Of a stretch of 29,873 nucleotides of DNA, positions 19,718 to 29,873 are shown in pieces; positions within the stretch are counted from its first letter, which is position 1; every line of letters begins with the position of its first letter. Location of the stretch: NCBI GenBank assembly GCA_054661495.1, contig BAAFSQ010000110.1, positions 1 through 29,873 on the forward strand, read 5' to 3'. The DNA comes from Zygophlyctis sp. KS116 (taxonomy: Eukaryota > Chytridiomycota). The notes beneath the pieces were generated by a model. The model was not told the origin of the DNA. It did not search any database and was given only the letters and a program-made list of their open reading frames with translations. The translations under genes were made by a program, and so were the position numbers.

Positions 19718-19737
19718 AACTTGATTAGAAAAAGTTA

Positions 19738-21738
<2,001 letters not shown>

Positions 21739-21813
21739 TTTAAACCTAATTCTATTCCTGCGGATGAAAAAAAGTAAAAAAATGAAAAATTGTATGTAAA
21801 TTTGCACAACTGA

Positions 21814-23490
21814 TCATAACCCTTTGCGTTTCTTGTCTCTGTTTCCATCACTTAATACACGTTGAATTTCTAGTTCTAGATTCTTGTTTGATGCATGCAA
21901 TTTCTTCATCTCAAACTGATATCCTAGACTAGAATTTTCTGTGATTGGTAGGAATATATCAACGTATAATGCAGTAGAGGGGTAAAGGACATCAGGAGTG
22001 ACAGATTCTCCATTACCTAGAGAGTCTATAACAGATTTGATCCTGAGATAAATAAGTGACGCGCAAGGATATATGCAAACTGCCAATTGTTCTCCAGAAT
22101 TTGAATTCACAGAAAGTAAAATAGGACAATTTATAGTAGCTTTAGCTAGAGCATTTTTGAGATCCAAGATACTCTTTGGTAATAAATATTCATAAATAGA
22201 GGTTCCAAATAACTTTGAATTCATTGTACCAAAAGGATTATAAGAACACGCTGTAGATGCAAAGAGAATTAATCCATAAAAAGATATCTTGATCCAAAAA
22301 TCAGAAGGATGATCCAAAAAGACTAGATTGTCTACCAACATCCTGTGAGGCAATGTACCTCTTTGTTGAAGTCTTCCAGATAATAAAAAGCACTTTATTC
22401 TTTTACTGTTTGGAATTTCAAATTTTTGACCAGTAACATCTAACCAAATATACCCAAAATATTTTGTTTTAAACCTGTACATTGTAGATATTTTTTCTCC
22501 AACATTTGAACCTTTTAATTCCTTCATTAGTGATCCAAAATCTCCAGGATGACAAAATTCAGCGATAGCTTTACCAATCAGTTCCCTTGATTCATACTGT
22601 AATGAATCATTCCTAAAACTTTCAGATACATATAGTATTAAGCCTCTTGAAGATAATATATGAATAAAATCTACTGATTCATTTATATCCTGTTCTGCAA
22701 AAACAGAATCTACATCAAGAGATATAGAGTCACTTAAACTTATATCTGAAATTTCAAGCATACTAGGAATTTTCTTGACTGGCGCTTGAGTTAAAGAAGG
22801 AAATCGTAGAGGTTCCTGTTGCGAATCTGTTTTAGATCCATAAGTTTCAATAATGAAATCTGGAAGATTTTCTAGAGTTTGATTATTATAATTAACGACA
22901 TATTTATCATCTATTTTGTGAAATACAATCATTTACCAGAAAGCCTATTTAGAATAGAATGAGATTGTTCTAATAAGTCTACTTGAAATCCTACAAAATG
23001 AGTTACTATTCCAGATTTCTCATCTAACGAGACTGGAATGACTGTAATCAAATTCACAAATGGCTGAATTTTAACAAAGATTTCCTTACTTCACCAGACT
23101 TTTTATAGTTGACATTCAAAAACTGACACTCTTTTGCAGTTTCTATATGTTTCTTCATCTCATACACCACCTGAGTATCTGCAAACTTCCTCGTTTCCCC
23201 CTTCCTGACGTCTCCTCCCGGCGCTTGTAAAAAACGACTACATTTAAAGACAAAAAGTACCAATTCTTCCCCAATATTTCTTCGGCCTTGTAGCCAGTAA
23301 GATTTTCAAATGTGCTAGACACATAAACTATCGGATAGTCTTCTCTAAGAGCGTCAGAGACAACAAAAGAACAGGAAAGATCAATTGGTCCGAGGTCAAT
23401 CGTCGGATTATTGCGTGAGGATATTTTAGATAAAACAGCCAACAGATCAAACCCAGAATTAGAATATAGTCCATAGAATGAATCGCTCAT
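21814..23490 (-). CDS. wc-1: White collar-1-type blue-light photoreceptor lacking a GATA finger
   Basis: Exons 23490-23261, 23237-23090, 23063-22937 and 22910-21814 (introns 23, 26, 26 nt), 533 residues. The LOV domain reads YPIVYVSSTFENLTGY, EEILGKNCRFLQAPGG, VVYEMKKHIETAKECQ and FVNLITVIPV, close to Neurospora WC-1. The flavin-adduct Cys is residue 77, and its codon is split by the 23-nt intron (TG|T). Two more PAS-like regions follow (FIHILSSRGLILYVSE, FCHPGDFGSLMKEL; then FWIKISFYGLILFAST). The protein ends in a coiled coil and a basic cluster (RDKKRKGL). No GATA zinc finger is present before the stop, so it may need a WC-2-like partner for DNA binding. Confidence 0.9.
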
Positions 23491-23530
23491 TGTAGAATTT
23501 AAAAAAAAAGAAAATTTCCGCTAAAATTGA

Positions 23531-25006
23531 TTATAATCGACTGTTTGATTCAAGAATCCATTTTGCAATTGAAAATCCTGTATCAGAATAGCAATTACTG
23601 GGATATCTAATTTCATTCACTATTTCCATTCCTGATGGACGTATCATGACTGGTTTCTTGTGTGAAAATAAGTCATACCCCCATTTTCCATGATATCCTC
23701 CATTCATTCCAGATAATCCTACTCCGCCAAATGGAAGGGATTGTACAGATTTATCTACTAATACATCATTCACAAGTACTGATCCAGAGCAAGTTTCATT
23801 AATTACTCTCTCAATAATTGGTGTTTTTGAAGAAAAGATATATAGCGCAAGTGGTTTTTCACTATGATTAAAAAAGACAGAAATTACCGGCTAGAGATAT
23901 AATTAATAGCTTCATCAATGTTTTTTACAATCAGGACAGGTAGAAAAGGACCAAATATTTCTTCAGCCATTATAGGATTCAACTTTAAGTCTATTCCAAC
24001 ATTGGAAAGTATTGTAGGTTCCATAAAAAGTGTATTTTTATCCATCTTACCACCATCAACAATGGTAGAGGGATTTTTTTCCAATTGTTGATCAAATAAG
24101 AGTTTTAGACGATCAAAGTGTCTAGTATTTACTATTTTTCCATAATTTGTATTAGATTTTATATCTTGTCCATATAATTCTTTTACTGAAGCTACCAGAC
24201 TTGATATAAATGATTTTGCTACTGATTCATGTACAAGAACATAATCAGGAGCAATACACGTTTGTCCACAGTTTACAAATTTACCCCAACAAATCCTTTT
24301 TGCAGCTGTTTTTGGATTAACACTATCATCAACAATAACAGGACTTTTTCCTCCTAGTTCCAAAGTAACTGGAGTCAAATTCTTTGCACCTGCTAAATAT
24401 ACTATTTTTCCTACTGCAGGATTACCTGTATAAAAAATATAATCAAATTTAACAGTAAGAAGTTGAGTAGTTTCATTTACACCTCCATTTATAACAACTA
24501 CACCCTTTGGATCACAATATTTAGAGACTAATTTTTGAATTAATGCAGCTGTATTTGAGGAAACTTCTGATGGTTTCATAACCACTGTGTTCCCAGCTGC
24601 AATGGCTGCAATTGCTGGTCTTAGTAATAATTCCAAAGGACTAGAAATAAATTTAAAAAATATACTAATTCCATGCTCCAATTACTAAAACAAGGCCAAA
24701 TGGTTCACGTCTTAACTGACAGGAATCAAAAAGAGTAAAAACTCCCTGTCCGGATGCTGATTCTGGCTCCATCCAACTTTTCAATTTTTTAGAAAATAAT
24801 GCCAAATCATTCTTTAGCTGTAACAATTCAAAAATGTACGTTTCTCTATGACATTTTCCTAAATCTGCATAAACTGCTTCCGATAATTCTGTTTCGTGTT
24901 TAACCAAAATAGTATTTATTGCCCTCAACTGTTCTATTCTCCATTGAAGAGTTTTACTTTTACCAGACTGAAAAGTCTCTCTTAAACCAGCGATTGTCTC
25001 AAACAT
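23531..25006 (-). CDS. Class-3 (fatty) aldehyde dehydrogenase
   Basis: NAD(P)-dependent oxidation of medium/long-chain aldehydes, ALDH3/Hfd1 family. Exons 25006-24666, 24640-23888 and 23861-23531 (introns 25, 26 nt), 474 residues. Signatures: REPFGLVLVIGAWNYP (formed across intron 1), AAGNTVVMKPSE, LELGGKSPV with the general-base Glu, catalytic Cys in FVNCGQTCIAPDY, EEIFGPFLPV and LPFGGVGLSGM. The upstream extension of the frame has no ATG, so ATG 25006 is the start. Animal and yeast relatives have a C-terminal membrane anchor; I see no clear one here, so a cytosolic enzyme is possible. Confidence 0.95.
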
Positions 25007-25451
25007 TTTGATAAAAACAGGAAAAATTTGATGCGCTGACAGATGCCACAAGCTGTAGAAACCCGAATCAGTCAACTTTTATGGCTGATGGATCATGATG
25101 CAACAATATAAATTCAAAAACTCTGTCGACTATCGATCTTAGATCAAGGATGAAACGGATCCATGCATTAAACGACGGCTTCAACTAAAGTACGTCCGCG
25201 TTGAGGTCAATTCACAAGAGAAATGAAGCAGTATCTGCTGCTATGGTCAAGGAAAAGCAGGCGAAATTATTTGCCGATTTTTTCGCGCTAGTAATAAATT
25301 CCTAAATTCCGACTGACTTTGAAAGAGTAATAAAACGCGTTCGCGTCCTTTAGAGGAATTAAATTCAATTCTAAGGCTAAAGGTAAATAAATTCAATTCT
25401 AATTCTCTAAGTATTCTACAACCGTAACTGTTACAAGAAATTAGACTTATC
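25007..25451. other. Longest protein-free spacer apart from the snoRNA cluster
   Basis: Divergent promoter region between the ALDH and ABC transporter genes. I see no snoRNA boxes, tRNA or coding frame. It holds a direct repeat AAATTCAATTCTAA (25361-25374 and 25389-25402). A 29-nt GT...AAG stretch (25383-25411) looks like the short introns and may be a 5'-UTR intron of the ABC gene. Confidence 0.5.
25361..25402. repeat. Direct repeat AAATTCAATTCTAA x2
   Basis: Two identical 14-bp copies 28 bp apart, 50-90 bp upstream of the ABC transporter ATG. They may be regulatory or belong to a 5'-UTR intron. Confidence 0.45.
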
Positions 25452-28400
25452 ATGGCAGAAAAAAAAGAAGAGATTGAAATGAAACAAATTCCTGAAAAAG
25501 ACAAGTTAGCGCCGGTGTCATTTGGAACTCTATTTAGATATGCTTCTACTGCTGATATTCTCCTGATGCTGGCAGGTGTTATTTCTGCACTGACAGCAGG
25601 ATCAGCCTTTCCATTGACGACTGTTGTTTTTGGTATAATCTATTGATTGATAAATAGGTCAATTAATTGATGTTTTTGCAAAATGGGAAGCACAGAAAGC
25701 ATTTCCAGAAAATCCAAAAACACTTACAGCAGAGGATTTGGTACAACAAGTGTCATCAAATACTTTATTTTTCCTGTATTTAGCTATCGCAACTCTTGTC
25801 TTGACTTATATTTATATGGGCACATTTATTTGGACTGCAGAAAGGCAAACTCATCATATTAGGCAAAAGTATTTAGAAGCTGTACTTCGACAAAATGTTT
25901 CATTTTTTGATGATCAAGGGGCAGGAGAGACTTCAGTGAGGATTACTAGCGATACTCTCTTGATCCAAGATGGGATAGGGGAAAAAATTCCATTGGCTTT
26001 AAATCAGCTTGCAACATTCTTGTCTGGTTTTGTGATTGCATTTATAACGTCGTGGCAATTGACATTGGTGCTAATGTCTGCGATTCCATTTATTGCTATT
26101 TCTGGGGGAATAATGGGCGTCATGAATGGGAAATTTCAAACTAGAATTTTGACTCTATATTCTGCTGCTGGAAGTTATGCAGAGGAGAGTATATCTGCAA
26201 TAAGAACTGTAGTGGCTTTTGGAGCTCAAGAAAAAATGTCAAAAAGATATAATAAATCTTTGGCTGATGCAAGAGACGAAGGTATAAAGAAATCTATTTC
26301 AACTGGGGTCGGATTTGGTGCATTGTTCTTTTTTGTGTATGTTTTCACTAATATTCTAATTAAAGCTATTGCTGTTATTCATTGGCTTTTTATTTTGGTG
26401 CAAAACTTCTTGCCTCCAACACAATTACATCAGGGCAAGTTGTTAGTGTCTTTTTTGCAGTTTTGATTGGTGCTTTTGCTTTGGGGCAGATTGCTCCTGA
26501 TTTACAGGCGTTTTCGTTTGCAAAAAGTGCAGGTGCCAAAATTTTCTATACTATAGATCGTGTCCCAGAAATTGATCCATATTCTTCTGCAGGGCATACT
26601 ATAGAGCCGGAAAATTTGAAGGGAAAATTGGAATTGAAATCTGTTTGTTTTCAATATCCATCGCGTCCAAATATTCCAATCTTGAAGGATGTTAGTCTAG
26701 TCGTAGAGGCAGGGTCAACGGTTGCTCTTGTTGGACAGAGTGGTTCTGGCAAGTCTACAATTATACAATTATTGGAACGATTTTATGATCCGAAATCAGG
26801 AGTCGTTGAAATGGACGGATTTCCAATTAAAAAACTCAATTTAGCCTGGTTTAGGCGACAAGTTGGAATTGTATCTCAAGAGCCAACTCTATTTGAAGGT
26901 ACTGTTGGAGAAAATGTTGGACATGGGCTCATTGGATCGAGATGGGAAAGTGAATCTGCTGACGCAAGACAAAAACTGATTGAAGAAGCATGCATTCAGG
27001 CAAACGCTCATGATTTTATACAAAAATTACCACAAGGCTATGAAACACCTGTTGGAGAGCGAGGTCAATTGTTGTCGGTAATTTTACTTATTTATAAACG
27101 GTTCAGGGTGGTCAGAAGCAACGCATTTGTATTGCCAGAGCCATAATTAAGAATCCTAAAATACTCCTGCTTGATGAAGCCACTTCTGCTTTAGATACAA
27201 CATCTGAAAGGATAGTGCAAGACGCCTTGAATAAGGCTTCTGAAGGCCGAACGACAGTTGTTATTGCCCATAGACTAAGCACAATTAAAAATGCGGATAT
27301 GATTATTGTTATGATTGGAGGGGAAATTATCGAATCTGGTACGCATGATTCTTTGCTTGCTCAAGAGACTTCATTCTACTCAAGATTGGTCGAGGCTCAG
27401 GCATTGGCCGCTAAAAAAGAGGTTATAGAGGTGATTGAAAACATTCCTTTAGAGTCTTATCCGGACGAGCCTCCCTCTGCTCATCTAAATGAAACGGAAT
27501 ACCTGAGTACGAATTCCAAAATTATAATTGGATCAAGTCCAAGACTTTTAGAGGGACATTCAAGCGAAAAACTAACGAATTGGAGGATTGTACGGGAAAT
27601 CGCTAAGATAAATCTACCAGAAATTAAATATACTATACCTGCCCTTTTTGCATCAATTCTCAGTGGAATGGTCATTCCGTTTTTTGCTCTTATTTTTGGG
27701 ACTATCATTCAAGTCTTTTCCGAAAAAGGCCAAAAATTGGAGACAGATTCTAATTTTTGGGCAGTTATGTTCCTGATTTTGGCAATAGTAATACTGGTAT
27801 CTTCATTTTTTCAGGTATATATATTTAATCTGATATTTTATTAGTATGCACTTTTTGGAATGGCCGCGGAATATCTAACCGAGAGGATCAGACAGATGGT
27901 GTTTTTTACAATTCTGAAGCAAGATGTTGAATTTTTTGATTTACAGGAGCATGCAACCGGAATCTTAACATCTAGCTTATCATCTGATGCTCAAAAAATT
28001 CAAGGGCTTACTGGTGTATCTCTTGGTACTTTACTTCAGATTGGAACGAATCTGGTTGGTGGGGTGATTATTTCTCTTATTTACGGTTGGAAATTAGCGC
28101 TAGTTGGAATGGCTGTTCTGCCCTTTATGATTTTGGCTGGCGCATTAAGATTGCAGGTATTGACATACTTTGCTGAAAAGTCAAAAAATGCCTATGAAAG
28201 AAGTGCTCAAGTTGCATGCGAAGCAGTCGCTGCAATTCGGACAGTTCAATCTCTTACCAGGGAACGTGACGTTCATTCCAAATATATGAAATTATTAGAA
28301 AATCCCCTTAAAGATGGTTTCAAAAATGCTTGGACCAACACCATACTCTATGCTTTTGCGCAAAGTGCCAATTTTATGGTCAACGCTTTAGTATTCTGGT

Positions 28401-29393
28401 ATGGTGGGAGATTAATTGCGTATGAAGGATACGATTTAAAAAACTTTTTTACCGTTTTTACGGTAAGCTTTGGATATATACTTATTTTAGGCGATAATAT
28501 TTGGATCAATGAGTGCAGGCAGAATTTTTGCTGCTGCTCCAGACTTTGCCAAAGCCGTTGAAGCCGGGGGAAATGTTTTGAAACTCTTATTCAGCCGCCC
28601 ATTAATTGATCCTTTCAAGAAGCAGGGTCACGAGCTCACTAAAATGTCGGGAAGCCTGGAATTTCGTAATGTCCAGTTTAATTATCCTACCCGGCCACAT
28701 TTAAAAGTTATTCAAGGTCTGAATATCAAAGTACTTCCTGGACAATTTGCTGCGTTTGTTGGACCCTCTGGATGTGGTAAATCAACCACTGTTGGTCTGA
28801 TTGAGCGTTTCTATGACCCAATCTCTGGATCAATAGTTGTAGATGGAATGGATATTTCAACTCTAAATTTGTCTAATTATCGTTCATATCTAGGCCTTGT
28901 ATCACAAGAACCCAATTTATTCGATCTTTCAGTAAAGGAAAATATTATATTTGGCTGCAATACTGCTCCATCTCAAGAAGATATTGAAGCAGCTGCTAAA
29001 AAGGCAAATATCCATGATTTTATTATTGGACTTCCCAATGGCTATAATACAAATCTTGGTGCCAAGGGAGGTCAATTATCTGGTGGTCAAAAACAACGAA
29101 TTGCCATTGCTAGAGCACTTGTCCGGAATCCTAAAATTCTTCTTTTGGATGAAGCAACTTCTGCATTAGACGCAGAGTCTGAAAAAATAGTACAAACAGC
29201 TCTTGATGAAGCAGCAAAGGGCCGTACAACAATTGCAATCGCACATAGACTGTCCTCAATTCAAAATGCAGACATTATCTATGTTTTTAAAGATGGTGCT
29301 GTAGCAGAGTCAGGAACTCATCAAGAACTTCTTCAATTACAAGGACTTTATCATGAGTTGGTTGTGCAGCAAGACATGACGAAGGGAAAATAA
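25452..29393 (+). CDS. Full-length ABCB/MDR multidrug transporter (P-glycoprotein type)
   Basis: Exons 25452-25632, 25658-26336, 26366-27077, 27107-27814, 27845-28462 and 28491-29393 give 1266 residues; introns are 25, 29, 29, 30 and 28 nt. The layout is TMD1-NBD1-TMD2-NBD2. NBD1 has Walker [10 protein letters not shown] (about residue 410), the signature LSGGQKQR formed across intron 3, and Walker [16 protein letters not shown]2 has GPSGCGKST (about 1056), [15 protein letters not shown] and [12 protein letters not shown], plus both D- and H-loops (IAHRLS). Both sites look catalytically competent. It exports hydrophobic compounds or lipids; the Ste6-like peptide exporter is the other fungal possibility. 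Confidence 0.96.
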
Positions 29394-29416
29394 AATTATA
29401 TTAAAAATCACAAAAT

Positions 29417-29764
29417 ATGACTTTAAAGAAAAGACTTAATCCATGGTCAGAGAGCTTTTCCTCTAGTCTAAAATACTCTAAAAGCTCCAGTCCTCAACTG
29501 AAACCATTATCAGGTAATAATACTATTGTAAAACTTAGCCATTCTATCGTGGAAAAGCGTCCATAATTGCGGACATGATGCAGAATATATACCTTGTATC
29601 TCTTGTAAAACCAAATGCTGTAATAAGTGCCAGAGAACATGCATCAACTGCAACGGAAAAATGTGTTCAATGTGCACATTTACTGCGACTGATGGGTAAG
29701 ATACTCAATGCTCAAGGATAGAGAGAATGATTCATGTAGTAAATGCATTGATTCATGCAGTTAA
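29417..29764 (+). CDS. Siva-like Cys-rich zinc-binding protein
   Basis: Exons 29417-29513, 29539-29695 and 29722-29764 (introns 25, 26 nt), 98 residues. A Ser-rich N-terminus is followed by a Cys array with spacing C-x2-C-x4-C-x2-C-x3-C-x2-C-x4-C-x2-C, then C-x2-C. This is the same order and spacing as the C-terminal domain of animal Siva (human: [20 protein letters not shown]). The segment CCNKCQRTCINCNGKMC is the core. The last C-x2-C (CSKC) is reached only by the 26-nt intron model. In animals Siva is linked to apoptosis and p53; the role in fungi is unknown. It begins 23 bp after the ABC stop on the same strand. Confidence 0.75.
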
Positions 29765-29828
29765 TGTATTTAGAATAAACTAAGACTTGCAGATTAATGT
29801 ATGAACTGTATGTAGTCCCTCGCCGCAA

Positions 29829-29873
29829 TCATAAATCTTTAAATGCCTGGTATCTTTCTTTCAACTCAACATA
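29829..29873 (-). CDS. Possible C-terminus of a gene entering from the right edge
   Basis: On the minus strand an open frame from the window edge reads YVELKERYQAFKDL and then a TGA stop. It is too short to identify, but it fits the convergent packing seen elsewhere. Confidence 0.25.
   Translation of the reverse strand, partial: YVELKERYQAFKDL

Overview
The window is compact, AT-rich eukaryotic nuclear DNA. The genes point to an early-diverging, flagellated (zoosporic) fungus. It has a fungal-type white collar-1 LOV photoreceptor, a yeast-like LCB1 N-terminus, a bS1m/Mrp51-type mitoribosomal protein and urease accessory UreD. It also has two centriole/axoneme genes, CEP131 and PACRG, that non-flagellated fungi lack. 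Rozella-like, aphelid, sanchytrid or reduced chytrid lineages all fit, and the sequence alone does not separate them.

Architecture: 20 protein genes and at least six box C/D snoRNAs fill about 30 kb. I reconstructed 60 spliceosomal introns by joining reading frames against known families. 58 of them are only 23-31 nt long, mostly GTA...(T/A/C)AG. Every reconstructed CDS length is a multiple of three. The exceptions are a 169-nt intron in the DED1 gene, which houses a snoRNA, and one ambiguous 46/22-nt intron. Intergenic spacers are often 20-70 bp, and three convergent gene pairs overlap at their stop codons.

Layout: LCB1 (-), CEP131 (+), MAK16 (-), CASD1-type O-acetyltransferase (-), bS1m (+), FHA protein (-), box C/D snoRNA cluster (-, 8.44-9.21 kb), UreD (-), two tandem paralogous one-TM orphans (+), C2H2 zinc-finger protein (-), BORCS6 (-), attractin-like CUB-kelch-PSI receptor (+), PACRG (-), RAB5 (+), TMEM209 (-), HMCES/SRAP (+), DED1/DDX3 with intronic snoRNA (-), white collar-1 without a GATA finger (-), class-3 aldehyde dehydrogenase (-), full-length ABCB/MDR transporter (+) and a Siva-like Cys-rich protein (+).

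The most notable element is the snoRNA cluster. From guide complementarity to universally conserved rRNA, its members match yeast snR78 (25S Um2421), snR77 (18S Um578), snR76 (25S Cm2197), an unassigned element, snR74 (18S Am28) and one more 25S guide. That order is collinear with the yeast polycistronic snR78-72 locus. rRNA sequences and yeast modification positions are quoted from memory and need checking by alignment.
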